Shown: positions 8,076-16,755, counted from the stretch's first letter. The stretch: 42,522 bases of DNA from Magnetococcales bacterium (GCA_015228815.1 JADGCV010000034.1:1-42522), one strand, 5' to 3'. Notes: generated by a model not told the origin, from the letters alone. Program-made: numbers and translations.

Positions 8076-9188
8076 ATGGAAGCGAAAAAAACACACATCC
8101 TGCTCGTCGATGACGAATTGATCAACCTCAAGGTCCTGTCCAACCTTCTCCACGAATCCTATTCCATCAGCGTCGCCAAGGATGGACCCCAGGCCCTGGC
8201 GCGAATCGACACCGGTCCTCTTCCCGACCTGATCCTCCTCGATGTCATGATGCCCGACATGGACGGACTGGAGGTCTGCCACCGTCTGAAACAAAACGCC
8301 GCCACCGCCGACATACCGATCATCTTCGTGACCGCCCTGGGACAGCCACACAATGAAACCCGTGGCTTCGAAGCCGGGGCGATCGACTACATCACCAAAC
8401 CGATTTCACCTCCGGTCGTGCAGGCGCGAATCCGGACCCATCTTGCCCTGATCGAAACCCGACGCGCCTTGCGCGAACACAATCTGGAATTGGAACGTCT
8501 GGTCGCCTTGAGAACCAGGGAGGTGGTGCATACCCAGGATGTGACCATTCGCGCCATGGCCTCGCTTGCCGAAACCCGCGACAATGAAACCGGAAACCAC
8601 ATCCGCAGGACGCAACACTATGTGCGGGCCCTGGCGCGGCAACTGAGTACACATCCCGCGCATGCCTCCTTCCTGGATGAGCGCACCATCGAGCTGCTCT
8701 TCAAATCGGCGCCACTGCATGACATCGGCAAGGTCGGCATCCCCGACGCCATCCTGCAAAAACCGGGAAAACTGACGGCGGAAGAATTCGCGATCATGAA
8801 AAAACATCCCGAATTGGGCAAGGGGGCCATCCTGGCCGCGGAAGAAGATCCCGAACAAAACCCGATCTCATTTCTCCGTTTCGCCCGGGAAATCGCCTTC
8901 AGTCATCATGAAAAATGGAACGGTTCCGGATACCCCCTGGGACTCTCGGAAAACGACATTCCCTTGTCGGCCCGTCTCATGGCCCTGGCGGATGTCTATG
9001 ATGCCCTGATCAGCCGCCGGGTCTACAAACCCCCATTTTCACACGAAAAGGCCGTCGAAATCATCATGGACGGCGGCGACCGCCATTTCGATCCCGATGT
9101 CCTGGCCGCCTTCCTGGCCCAGGAAGAAACCTTCAAAAAGATCGCCGCCACCTTCAATGACATTCCGGGACAACACAAAACACCCTGA
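8076..9188 (+). CDS. Response regulator with HD-GYP c-di-GMP phosphodiesterase domain (RpfG-like)
   Basis: A 370-residue cytoplasmic regulator. The receiver domain (about 7-125) has phospho-acceptor Asp56 in LILLDVMMPDMDG. A short coiled linker leads to an HD-GYP domain with H215-D216 in LHDIGKVGIP and the GYP triad at 285-287 in HHEKWNGSGYP. Enzymes of this family hydrolyse cyclic di-GMP to pGpG and GMP, usually lowering second-messenger levels and favouring motility over attachment. It follows the sensor kinase by 55 bases on the same strand with an upstream ribosome site (TTTAGGAG), which suggests a kinase-regulator pair. A convergent GGDEF gene that would make c-di-GMP lies just downstream. 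Confidence 0.95.
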   Translation: MEAKKTHILLVDDELINLKVLSNLLHESYSISVAKDGPQALARIDTGPLPDLILLDVMMPDMDGLEVCHRLKQNAATADIPIIFVTALGQPHNETRGFEAGAIDYITKPISPPVVQARIRTHLALIETRRALREHNLELERLVALRTREVVHTQDVTIRAMASLAETRDNETGNHIRRTQHYVRALARQLSTHPAHASFLDERTIELLFKSAPLHDIGKVGIPDAILQKPGKLTAEEFAIMKKHPELGKGAILAAEEDPEQNPISFLRFAREIAFSHHEKWNGSGYPLGLSENDIPLSARLMALADVYDALISRRVYKPPFSHEKAVEIIMDGGDRHFDPDVLAAFLAQEETFKKIAATFNDIPGQHKTP

Positions 9189-9307
9189 GTTTCCACACCC
9201 ACCCATCCTGGCAATAATGTCCGGATAAACGATAGGGAAAAATTTCGAGGGTCACATCCCTTGGAATTACATTTTACCAATGTTATTGCATTTTCCCATG
9301 TTCTTCG

Positions 9308-10333
9308 TCAGGTGGCCACCTGGGACCGCCCCCCCGATTTGGCGCGATACAAGGCGGCATCCGCCTTTTCCCACCAGGACGCCAGGGAATCCCCCTTTTC
9401 CCATTGGGCCAGACCAATGCTCACCCCCAACCTTTTCCCTTCCGTCACCCCAATGTCAAGCCCCCGCACCGACTCGCAGATTCGATTCATGAGTCCATGG
9501 GCGTTGTGCAACGACGTATTGGGTAACACAAGTGCAAATTCATCCCCACCCGTTCGCGCCAACAGGTCGGCATCGCGAATGATGTTGGAAAAGGTACGCG
9601 ATACCCTGCGTAACACCTCATCCCCCTCGCCATGTCCCAGAGTATCGTTGATCTCCTTGAAATAATCCAAATCCAGACAGCCCAGGACCAGCGGCGCCCC
9701 ATACCGATCCGCCTGGATCCGCTCCTGTTCCGCCCGTTCCATGAATACCCTCCGGTTCACCAACCCCGTCAGGGCATCCTTGCGCGCCTGCTCGTACAAA
9801 TCTTCATAGACCAAGGCCCGCTCCAGTGGAACACGCAAATCATCGAGAACCGACTCGACCTCCTCCAGATTGCCATGACCGCGGGAAACATCGAGCCGAT
9901 GCATCAACAACAGGCTTTCGTTGCCTTCCTCATCAAGACTCCACCGCTGAAAAAACAACCCAAGCCCCTCCACCCGATCCCGCGCCTCGGAATCCTCCGG
10001 GTCCTCCAACAAACGCAGCGCCACCTCCAACAATTTCTGTCGGTGCGGACCATGGCAGGAACACGCGGCAGGATTTCGTCCCCTTCCCGAATGACGATAG
10101 GCCACCAGATCATGGTCGATCCTGGGTGACAGCCAACGTGAAAACGCCTCCAACATCGAATCCAGATCCAACGTTTCGCCCAACTTGCGATGCAGGTCGT
10201 ACACCCGCGAAAGGCGAATGGTTTCCCTTTTATAATCCTCGATCTCCTCCTGTAGATCGGTCGGATGCCTTGCAAACAGCAGCGGATTGATGTTCCGCGT
10301 CCGGCGATTCGAAAGCGATACGCTCATGCCCAT
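9308..10333 (-). CDS. GGDEF diguanylate cyclase
   Basis: A 341-residue protein that should make cyclic di-GMP from two GTP. The C-terminal half starts at DALTGLVNRRVF and carries an intact active-site GGDEF at 262-266. Just before it is R-D-A-D, which fits the RxxD inhibitory I-site, so product feedback is expected. The N-terminal 165 or so residues (YDLHRKLGETLDLDSMLEAF onwards) look like a divergent GAF-type input domain, without a membrane span. ATG 10333 is preferred because GAGGG at 10343-10347 sits 9 bases upstream; ATG 10342 would be too close to that site. The gene converges with the HD-GYP gene, placing synthesis and breakdown of c-di-GMP side by side. Confidence 0.92.
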   Translation of the reverse strand: MGMSVSLSNRRTRNINPLLFARHPTDLQEEIEDYKRETIRLSRVYDLHRKLGETLDLDSMLEAFSRWLSPRIDHDLVAYRHSGRGRNPAACSCHGPHRQKLLEVALRLLEDPEDSEARDRVEGLGLFFQRWSLDEEGNESLLLMHRLDVSRGHGNLEEVESVLDDLRVPLERALVYEDLYEQARKDALTGLVNRRVFMERAEQERIQADRYGAPLVLGCLDLDYFKEINDTLGHGEGDEVLRRVSRTFSNIIRDADLLARTGGDEFALVLPNTSLHNAHGLMNRICESVRGLDIGVTEGKRLGVSIGLAQWEKGDSLASWWEKADAALYRAKSGGRSQVAT

Positions 10334-10613
10334 GGGACCCATCCCTCAGTGTTTGTCCGGGTTCATGCTCCACACGTCATGGAACCCCGAATCCTTTTCC
10401 CCAAGCCCAATGTTCAACACCAGTATCTATCGGGGATTGCCAAGTTCGTGCCAAAAGAATGCACCGCGAAACGGGAATCAAAGAAACGGAAAGCATGTAT
10501 TTTTATCAATATTTATCAATAAGATACAAACAAGAAGCCCCGGAAGACGCGCCGTGATCGAAGCGCGGACGTGATGGGGAAGGGTGTTATTTCCGTCAGG
10601 AGGGAGGGCGCGC
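10334..10613. other. Intergenic stretch upstream of the GGDEF gene, no gene seen
   Basis: About 280 bases between the GGDEF start and the flagellin terminator. It includes an AT-rich patch near 10495-10530 (TTTTTATCAATATTTATCAATAAG region) that could hold the minus-strand promoter of the GGDEF gene. Small plus-strand open frames here have no family resemblance. Confidence 0.35.
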
Positions 10614-10644
10614 AAAAAAAAAGGTGGGGATATTTTTCCCCACC
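10614..10644 (-). terminator. Rho-independent terminator of the flagellin gene
   Basis: Read on the minus strand, GGTGGGGA (10644-10637) pairs with TCCCCACC (10630-10623) in a perfect 8-bp stem with a 6-base loop, followed directly by nine T residues (complement of the A run 10614-10622). It lies about 36 bases after the flagellin stop. Confidence 0.9.
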
Positions 10645-10679
10645 CGGCAATGAATGAACGTCAACAAAGGAAGGAGCGG

Positions 10680-11489
10680 CTATTGCAGGAGCTGCTGAAC
10701 CCGGGAAGATGAAAGTTTGTCGCCCTGAGTCTGGAGTGCCAGATTGGCCTGGGTGCGAAGAGAAAGGGCAATAAAGTTGGAGGCATCGTCGGCCATGTCG
10801 GCATTGAGAATGCGCCCCCCCGGAAACGCCAGGGATTCGGACAGGCGCGACAGGGTATCGGCGACATGGATCAACTGCGTTTGCGCGGAGCCCATTTCGC
10901 CGCGTTGATCGCTGATCCGTTGCAAGGCTTCGCTGGCGGCATTCAGAACGGTCTCGGCCCCCTCCTGGGTGGTGATGTCCACGGAGGCCATCACATCGGT
11001 AAGGTCCTGCAACTGGACCTGGGTCTGATTTTCGGGCTCGGAGCCGCTCTGGAACGACAGGGTTTGGTCGGTTGCCAAAGGATTGATGTCGTTGTAACTG
11101 GTTTCGGCAAGGATCGCCTGTATCTGGCCCTGGATGGCCTCCGCCTCTTCCTGAAGGCTTTGCCGGTCGGAATCGCTGGCTCCGGCATTGGCGCTTTGGA
11201 CGGCGAGTTCCTTGATTCTTTGCAAACCATCCTCGATTTCACCCAGGGCGGCATCGGCGACCTGCGTCAGGGAAATGCCATCGTTGACCTCCAGTCGCGC
11301 CTGACCCGCCCCCTGCATCTGACGGGTAAACCGGTCGGCGATGGCGATCAGGGCGGCGCTCTCGAAGCCCTGACCGGTCTTCAAACCGCTCCCGAGTTGT
11401 TTGAAGACCTCGCCGATGGATTTCAGCGTCGGATCGGTTTTTCCGGCAAGATTTTGCAGTGCGATACTGCTGGTTGCGATCATGGCCAT
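10680..11489 (-). CDS. Flagellin (short, D0-D1 type)
   Basis: The subunit of the flagellar filament, exported through the flagellar type III apparatus. The 269-residue product keeps the conserved N-terminal helices (IATSSIALQNLAGK near the start; an SGLKTGQGFESAALIAIADR segment; LTQVADAALGEIEDGLQRIKELAVQSANA) and the C-terminal helices (ISDQRGEMGSAQTQLIH, then ADDASNFIALSLRTQANLALQTQG). Almost nothing lies between them, so the outer D2/D3 domains are missing and the filament surface would be thin. Typical flagellins are about 270-500 residues, so this one is at the lower limit. It is a single-gene unit with its own terminator and a candidate sigma-28 promoter upstream. ATG 11489 is used; ATG 11483 is an alternative. 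Confidence 0.93.
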   Translation of the reverse strand: MAMIATSSIALQNLAGKTDPTLKSIGEVFKQLGSGLKTGQGFESAALIAIADRFTRQMQGAGQARLEVNDGISLTQVADAALGEIEDGLQRIKELAVQSANAGASDSDRQSLQEEAEAIQGQIQAILAETSYNDINPLATDQTLSFQSGSEPENQTQVQLQDLTDVMASVDITTQEGAETVLNAASEALQRISDQRGEMGSAQTQLIHVADTLSRLSESLAFPGGRILNADMADDASNFIALSLRTQANLALQTQGDKLSSSRVQQLLQ

Positions 11490-11817
11490 GATGGTTCTCT
11501 CTTTCTCCCCTGACTCGCTTTCCGCATCGACCGGTGGGTGAGGAGGTGGACCGAAGGGGATCCGAGTCCTTGTGACAGCCTACCCACCTATCCAGTTTAG
11601 CGGATTATTTATCGATGGTCCAGAAAAACCGCTTTGGGAGCACCCCGGGACGGTCCTGGTTTCATCAACGGACATGCAATTTGGATGCAATTTCTCCATG
11701 ATTCGTGACACTTTTTTTCCATGCGGGCGCAAGGCGATTAATTATTTTGTCTTTTCAATAGGTTGGAAACACGATCACGATTGGTTTCCCATGCCGTTTT
11801 TCGTCACGGACCAGGTT
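11490..11817. other. Intergenic region between flagellin and nth
   Basis: About 330 bases. Apart from the flagellin ribosome site (GGGGAG/GAGAGA on the minus strand) and the candidate sigma-28 promoter at 11609-11636, it has an AT-rich part near 11735-11765. No gene is supported. Confidence 0.4.
11609..11636 (-). promoter_or_regulatory. Candidate sigma-28 (FliA) promoter for flagellin
   Basis: On the minus strand CAAAGCGG (11636-11629) and ATCGATAA (11616-11609) are 12 bases apart. Compared with the sigma-28 consensus TAAAGTTT-N11-GCCGATAA, the cores AAAG and CGATAA are kept but spacing is one base long and the outer positions differ. It lies about 120 bases upstream of the flagellin start, a reasonable place for a class III flagellar promoter. 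Confidence 0.35.
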
Positions 11818-12501
11818 TCAATCCGGCAATTGTTGCCACGAACTTGATGATGACGGCAGATTTTTCCCCTCTTCCCCAAGGCCGATCCGGAGACACCATC
11901 GGGCGATGATACATCGATGGCATCCGGGCTTCCGCGCCGTACAAACATAACGCCCATGAAGGATCAGCCAATGATGGGCGTGACGGAGAAATTCCCCGGG
12001 AATTTTTTCGAGCAATTCCCGCTCGACCGTCAGGGGCCGGTTTCCCTGGGCAAGGCCCAACCGCCGGGACAAACGAAAAACATGCGTATCCACCGCCACG
12101 GTCGGATGACCGAAACAGACATTCAGGACGACATTGGCCGTTTTCCGCCCCACCCCCGGCAATGCTTCCAAGAGGATTCGATCGTCGGGAACGGCGCCAC
12201 CATACCGCTCGACAAGGATCCGACTCAACCCCAGAAGATGCCGCGCCTTGGCATTGAACAGTCCCAGGGTGCGAATCAGGGCGGCAATCCCCTCTTCCCC
12301 CAAGGCCACCATATCCTCGGGCGTGGGCGCGGCGCGAAAAAGAGCCTTGGTTACCCGATTGACCGCAACATCGGTAGACTGCGCCGACAACACCACCGCC
12401 ACCAGATGTTGAAAAGGGGTCTCGGAATGCAATTCGCCTTTCGGTTCCGGATTGGCTTCCCTCAAGGCGGAAAACAATGCGATGATATTTTCGTGGTCCA
12501 T
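11818..12501 (-). CDS. nth: Endonuclease III, base-excision DNA glycosylase/AP lyase
   Basis: Removes oxidised pyrimidines from DNA and nicks the abasic site. The 227-residue product has the helix-hairpin-helix motif LPGVGRKTANVVL with catalytic Lys120, the catalytic aspartate Asp138 in VDTHVFRLSRR, and a 4Fe-4S cluster loop with Cys187, Cys194, Cys197 and Cys203 (C-x6-C-x2-C-x5-C). These positions match the numbering of E. coli Nth exactly when translation starts at ATG 12501, which supports that start over an upstream TTG at 12531. A 24-residue C-terminal tail after the cluster includes a run of five serines. The gene is transcribed away from the oxidoreductase at 12630. Confidence 0.95.
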   Translation of the reverse strand: MDHENIIALFSALREANPEPKGELHSETPFQHLVAVVLSAQSTDVAVNRVTKALFRAAPTPEDMVALGEEGIAALIRTLGLFNAKARHLLGLSRILVERYGGAVPDDRILLEALPGVGRKTANVVLNVCFGHPTVAVDTHVFRLSRRLGLAQGNRPLTVERELLEKIPGEFLRHAHHWLILHGRYVCTARKPGCHRCIIARWCLRIGLGEEGKNLPSSSSSWQQLPD

Positions 12502-12569
12502 GGCCGTTTCGCAGATCAAAATGCCCGGCAAGACCTGCCGGTGAGGATGATAAAGTCAAAAACAAAACC

Positions 12570-12598
12570 CTGGGGGCAATCCCCCAGACCCTTTTTTT
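12570..12598. terminator. Bidirectional hairpin of terminator/REP type between divergent genes
   Basis: CTGGGGG (12570-12576) and CCCCCAG (12581-12587) form a perfect 7-bp stem with a 4-base loop. Seven T residues follow on the plus strand (12592-12598), and the minus strand also has T-rich sequence after the stem (GGTTTTGTTTTTG). It lies between the divergent genes nth and the molybdopterin oxidoreductase, an odd place for a terminator. Confidence 0.6.
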
Positions 12599-12629
12599 CT
12601 TTCAATAATTTTTTCCGAGACCCGATGAC

Positions 12630-14759
12630 ATGCCGCATCACTGTTACCCTCTTGTGTGCCCCCTCGACTGCCCCGGCGCCTGCGCCCTGGAAGTCACCGT
12701 CGCCGACGGTCGGATCCATGCCATTCGCGGTCGCGGCGACCACCCCTTCACCCAGGGGTTGATCTGCGGCAAGGTTTCCCGCTACCGCGACCTTCAGGAA
12801 GGACCACGCATCCTCTACCCCATGATCCGAACCGGCGCCAAAGGATCGGGACAATTCCGCCGCGCCAGCTGGGACGAAAGCCTCGACCTGGTGGCCCGAC
12901 GCCTCGAAACCATCATGAAACACACGACCCCGGAAGCGGTCTTCCCGTTCTTTTATGGGGGGACCATGGGCATCGTGCAACGAGGGGCCATCGAACGACT
13001 GACCCATCGGGCCGGATTTTCCCGAATGTCGGGAACGATCTGCTATCCCATCGGCTTTTCGGGATGGCAGGCCGGGGTGGGCCGCGCCGTTGGTCCCGAC
13101 CCCAGCGAAATGGCCACAAGCGACCTGGTGATTCTCTGGGGAATCGATGCCGCCGTCACGCACATCAGCCTCATGGGCCATGTCAAGAAAGCCAGGAACC
13201 AGGGAGGTCGTCTGATCGTCGTCGATCCCTATCGCAGCCGAACCGCCCGACTTGCCGACGACCACATCCAACCCCGCCCCGGAACCGATGGCGCCCTGGC
13301 CGTGGCAATGATGGGGGTCTTGTTGCGGGAAGGACTGGCCGATGCCGATTATCTGGCGCGTCGCACCGATTTCGATCCCCTCCTTGACCGTCATCTGCGG
13401 GAGAAACCCCCCGAATGGGCCGCGGACATCACCGGCATGGATCCCGAGACCATTCGATCCCTGGCCCGCCGTCTGGGAACGGCCCGCGCCCCCTTCATCC
13501 GGATCGGACTGGGAATGAGTCGCCAGTTCAACGGTGCGGTCAACGTCCATGCGGTCTCCTGTCTCGCGGCGATGACCGGGGCCTGGGACCGGCCTGGGGG
13601 CGGAGCGCTCTTCGCCACCGGAGACGCCTTTCACATCCAGGGAGAACCGGTACGCCAAACCCGCCTGATGGCGCAACCTTCCCGCATCCTCGACATGAGC
13701 CGTCTGGGACCGATGTTGACCGGCCCCAACCTTGATCCCCCCATCGGCGCCCTTCTGGTATTCAACGCCAATCCCGCCGCATCCTGCCCCGACCTGAACC
13801 AGGTCCATCGCGGACTGCTCCGGGAGGACCTGTTCGTCGTGGTCCATGAACAGGTCATGAGCGACACGGCCCGCTTCGCCGACGTGCTCTGGCCCGCGAC
13901 CACGTTTCTGGAAGAGGACGATCTTTACAAATCCTACGGTCAATACACGCTGCAAATCGGCAAGGGATGCCTCCCTCCCCGAGGAGAAGCCCGATGCAAT
14001 CATGATGTGGTCAACGCCCTTGCCATGGCCCTGGGTTACAACGAAGCGGCATTCCAGGGAACCAGCCTGGAACGGATCGACCAGGTGCTTGCCGCCTCCG
14101 ATTATCCCCCCCGTGAAACCTGGGAAAACCAGGGATGGCTCGACTGCCGCCCGCCGCGGGAAGAACGGCAATTCACGACCGCATTCCCAACCGCGGATGG
14201 CCGGTTTCATTTTTATCCCCACTGGACCGACCCCGCCATGCCGTCGATGCCCGACCACTGGCCGGTCAATGCCCGCGACCGGCAACCCCCGGGAAATCCG
14301 TACCCCCTCGACTTCATCACCCCCCCTTCCCTGGACACCCTCAACTCCACCTTCGCCCATCTGCCGGAAGGACGGCGGACCTGGGAACCGCCCCGATTGT
14401 GGATCCATCCCGAGGATGCCCGGTCGCGCAACATCGAGGATGGCCAATGGGTCAGCGTGACCAGCGCCACGGGCCGTCTGACCCTGAAGGCGACATGGTC
14501 CGACGCGGTCCGTCCCGGCCTGACACTGTGCCATGGGGTGCCTCGGGGCTCGATGTTTCGGGAAGGAATCTCCCTCAACGCCCTGACGTCAGCCGATTCG
14601 GTGGCGCCGGTGGGGGGGGCCGCCTTTCACGATAACCGGGTGGAGGTAACCGCCCTTGATCCCGCATCTGTCCCAGCTTCTGGGCCAGACGTTGCGCACT
14701 CTTCGGAGAATGAAAAAAAATTTCGGGTTCGATCGCGTTTTCATGGCGATGGCGAATAA
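12630..14759 (+). CDS. Molybdopterin-dependent oxidoreductase (bis-MGD, 4Fe-4S), cytoplasmic
   Basis: A 709-residue member of the DMSO reductase/formate dehydrogenase superfamily. The N-terminus binds a 4Fe-4S cluster through Cys10, Cys14, Cys18 and Cys46 (C-x3-C-x3-C-x27-C, ending LICGK). Cys138 in MSGTICYPIG is at about the position of the molybdenum ligand. Later segments (VFNANPAASCPDLNQV; VVHEQVMSDTARFADVLWPA; LEEDDLYKSYGQ) and the C-terminal molydopterin dinucleotide-binding domain (WIHPEDARSRNIEDGQWVSV to AAFHDNRVEV) are typical of the family. No Tat signal is visible, so it should be cytoplasmic. No partner subunit or cofactor gene is adjacent, and the substrate cannot be assigned. 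The last 60 or so residues overlap a convergent gene and look unconserved. Confidence 0.9.
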   Translation: MPHHCYPLVCPLDCPGACALEVTVADGRIHAIRGRGDHPFTQGLICGKVSRYRDLQEGPRILYPMIRTGAKGSGQFRRASWDESLDLVARRLETIMKHTTPEAVFPFFYGGTMGIVQRGAIERLTHRAGFSRMSGTICYPIGFSGWQAGVGRAVGPDPSEMATSDLVILWGIDAAVTHISLMGHVKKARNQGGRLIVVDPYRSRTARLADDHIQPRPGTDGALAVAMMGVLLREGLADADYLARRTDFDPLLDRHLREKPPEWAADITGMDPETIRSLARRLGTARAPFIRIGLGMSRQFNGAVNVHAVSCLAAMTGAWDRPGGGALFATGDAFHIQGEPVRQTRLMAQPSRILDMSRLGPMLTGPNLDPPIGALLVFNANPAASCPDLNQVHRGLLREDLFVVVHEQVMSDTARFADVLWPATTFLEEDDLYKSYGQYTLQIGKGCLPPRGEARCNHDVVNALAMALGYNEAAFQGTSLERIDQVLAASDYPPRETWENQGWLDCRPPREERQFTTAFPTADGRFHFYPHWTDPAMPSMPDHWPVNARDRQPPGNPYPLDFITPPSLDTLNSTFAHLPEGRRTWEPPRLWIHPEDARSRNIEDGQWVSVTSATGRLTLKATWSDAVRPGLTLCHGVPRGSMFREGISLNALTSADSVAPVGGAAFHDNRVEVTALDPASVPASGPDVAHSSENEKKFRVRSRFHGDGE

Positions 14760-15123
14760 ATTCCAGGACAGCCAGGAACAAAGCCGCACCCACCGCATCC
14801 GCCACGCAATCCCAGACATCGACAAAACGCCCGGGAACATAGTATTGATGCCATTCATCGGTGATTCCGTACATGGAAGCATACACCCAGGCCCAGATCC
14901 AGGGACGGCGAAAAAAGGGCCATTGTCGCAACATCAGCCAGGTCGATGTTGCCAGAATGCCATAGGCGACCATATGAATCACTTTGTCCTGGAATGGAAA
15001 ATCGGGCAAAGGGACCTCGACCACCCCCGAGGAAAGGTAGTAGATCCAGGCCGAATAGGACAAAGTGGCCAGGGTCCAGAAAATACGCATCGAAACTTTT
15101 GGATAATCGGAAGACGTGGCCAT
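14575..15123 (-). CDS. VanZ-like membrane protein
   Basis: A 182-residue inner-membrane protein of the VanZ-like family, whose cellular role is generally unknown. Four hydrophobic spans are visible: WTLATLSYSAWIYYL, VIHMVAYGILATSTWLML, WIWAWVYASMYGITDEW and DAVGAALFLAVLEFI. The conserved signature includes DKVIHMVAYG and DEWHQYYVPGRFVDVWDCVAD. The family core ends near LEFIRHRHE; the last 50 or so residues are basic and proline-rich and overlap the 3' end of the oxidoreductase gene by 185 bases. ATG 15123 is used; ATG 15090 would remove 11 residues. The first codon is only 3 bases from the divergent nagZ start. Confidence 0.8.
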   Translation of the reverse strand: MATSSDYPKVSMRIFWTLATLSYSAWIYYLSSGVVEVPLPDFPFQDKVIHMVAYGILATSTWLMLRQWPFFRRPWIWAWVYASMYGITDEWHQYYVPGRFVDVWDCVADAVGAALFLAVLEFIRHRHENAIEPEIFFHSPKSAQRLAQKLGQMRDQGRLPPPGYRERRPPPPAPPNRLTSGR

Positions 15124-15125
15124 TT

Positions 15126-16238
15126 ATGAATCGATACTCCAACCCCGCGGGGCATCTGGTAACGGGACTTTCCGGAAAGATTCTTCATCCGGAAGAACGA
15201 CAATGGATTATGGAACACAAGCCGGCGGGTGTCATTCTTTTTTCACGCAACCTGGGTACTTTGGATGAACTCGTCCCATTGATCCAGTCGATCCGGCTGG
15301 CCTCGGATCCGCCACCAACCGTGTGGCTGGATCAGGAGGGGGGACGGGTACAACGACTCCGGACCCCGCTCACCCGTTATCCCACGGCCCAGGCACTGGG
15401 CACGCTTCATGAACAGGATCCCGTCCGCGGGGCACGACTTGCCCGACTGTGGGGGACCCTCGGAGGACGGGAATTGCGTACACTGGGGATCGGAGTCAAC
15501 TGCGCCCCGGTCCTGGATCTTCGGGAACCGGGGGCCCACCCGGTCATCGGCGATCGCTCCTTCGGAAGTGAACCAGAGACCGTCATCGCCCTGGCCGGGG
15601 CCTGGCTCGATGGATTTTCCAGGAGCGGTGGCATGACCGTGGGAAAACATTTTCCAGGCCATGGCGCGGCCCAGGTCGATTCCCATCGCCAACTGCCGGT
15701 GATCGATCGGGACCGGACAGGACTGGAAAAGAGGGAACTGGCCCCTTTTCGCCGACTCGCCGCCAGGCTGCCGGCGATGATGACGGCCCACCTTGTCGCC
15801 CGTGGACTCGATGATCTTCAACCCGCAACCTGGTCCCCGGTCATCATGACCGGTCTCTTGCGCCGCGAATGGGGCTATCGCGGTCTTTTGGTTTCCGACG
15901 CCATCGAAATGCAGGCCCTGGATGGTCCCCTCGATCAAAGGACCCGACGGGCGATCCGGGCAGGGTGCGATCTGGTGCTTTGCTGTACCGGCAGACTGGA
16001 AGACAATGAGACGGCGCGCCTGGGAATCAAAGCCGCCCTGGAGGACCTTGCGACCACATCCGAAGGCCCAGGTCCGGTGCATGATGCCACGGAGATCGCA
16101 AAAATGCTCGCCCCCTTCCGCATCCCCCCCGGCAACTGGCGCCAATTACTGTCCGATCCCGAATACCGTCGCGACCGCGCCGAGCTTGAAACCCTCGCCG
16201 ATGACGCACTGGGAGCGGATCCCACCGCTCCGTCGTAG
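15126..16238 (+). CDS. nagZ: Beta-N-acetylhexosaminidase, glycoside hydrolase family 3
   Basis: Cleaves N-acetylglucosamine from 1,6-anhydro-muropeptides during cell-wall recycling in the cytoplasm. The 370-residue product has the NagZ hallmarks: PAGVILFSRN near the start, LDQEGGRVQRL, CAPVLDL, the active-site loop GKHFPGHGAAQVDSHRQLP with the catalytic His-containing segment, and the nucleophile aspartate in LLVSDAIEMQAL. There is no signal peptide, as expected. ATG 15126 begins shortly before the conserved VTGLSG segment; the ribosome site is weak. The start nearly abuts the divergent VanZ-like start, so each promoter must lie inside the other gene. Confidence 0.93.
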   Translation: MNRYSNPAGHLVTGLSGKILHPEERQWIMEHKPAGVILFSRNLGTLDELVPLIQSIRLASDPPPTVWLDQEGGRVQRLRTPLTRYPTAQALGTLHEQDPVRGARLARLWGTLGGRELRTLGIGVNCAPVLDLREPGAHPVIGDRSFGSEPETVIALAGAWLDGFSRSGGMTVGKHFPGHGAAQVDSHRQLPVIDRDRTGLEKRELAPFRRLAARLPAMMTAHLVARGLDDLQPATWSPVIMTGLLRREWGYRGLLVSDAIEMQALDGPLDQRTRRAIRAGCDLVLCCTGRLEDNETARLGIKAALEDLATTSEGPGPVHDATEIAKMLAPFRIPPGNWRQLLSDPEYRRDRAELETLADDALGADPTAPS

Positions 16239-16320
16239 ATTCGGCGGTTGACCCGAAAGAAAAAACAAGAGACACTCTCCTCCAGGACCACCATAATCAC
16301 CAGGGAAGCGATCACCAGCC

Positions 16321-16713
16321 ATGTCCTTCGGAAGTCATCACAAACCGCTCCAGCTCCGCCAGATCTCCAAGGAACGACGCATCGTCATCACATGGTCCAG
16401 CGGCGAGACGTTCGACTATACCATGGAATTTCTTCGGGTCATGTGCCCATGCGCCAAGTGCAGCGGACATACTCCCGACCAGGCGCAACTGATCGATGGC
16501 AAACAGGATGTCACCATTCAGGCCATCACTCCGGTCGGGCACTATGCCGTCAAGTTCACATTCAGCGATGACCACGACAGTGGCCTTTATTCCTGGGATA
16601 CGCTCCACGAACTGGGTACTCGACAGGAAACCCTCTGGCAGGCGTACCTGGAAGCCCTCGAAAAAGCAGGAAAGCGCCGCAAGCCATCGATCATTCCCAT
16701 CAAGATGGTCTGA
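16321..16713 (+). CDS. DUF971 (gamma-butyrobetaine hydroxylase-like N-terminal domain) protein
   Basis: A 130-residue cytoplasmic protein consisting of a single DUF971 domain. Recognisable segments are ISKERRIVITWSSGETFDYT, the Cys-containing stretch VMCPCAKCSGH, PVGHYAVKFTFSDDHDSGLY and SWDTLHELG. Stand-alone DUF971 proteins are common in proteobacteria, and the Cys/His pattern suggests metal binding, but no reaction is established here. It lies 82 bases after nagZ on the same strand and before a tRNA gene. Confidence 0.85.
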   Translation: MSFGSHHKPLQLRQISKERRIVITWSSGETFDYTMEFLRVMCPCAKCSGHTPDQAQLIDGKQDVTIQAITPVGHYAVKFTFSDDHDSGLYSWDTLHELGTRQETLWQAYLEALEKAGKRRKPSIIPIKMV

Positions 16714-16755
16714 GACGAACGAGTACGCAATCTCCGCACGGAAAAAGAAAATCTC

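Noticed and set aside
12516-14534. 672-codon minus-strand frame antisense to the molybdopterin oxidoreductase
   Set aside because: The plus strand shows the complete family signature set; the antisense frame is composition-driven.
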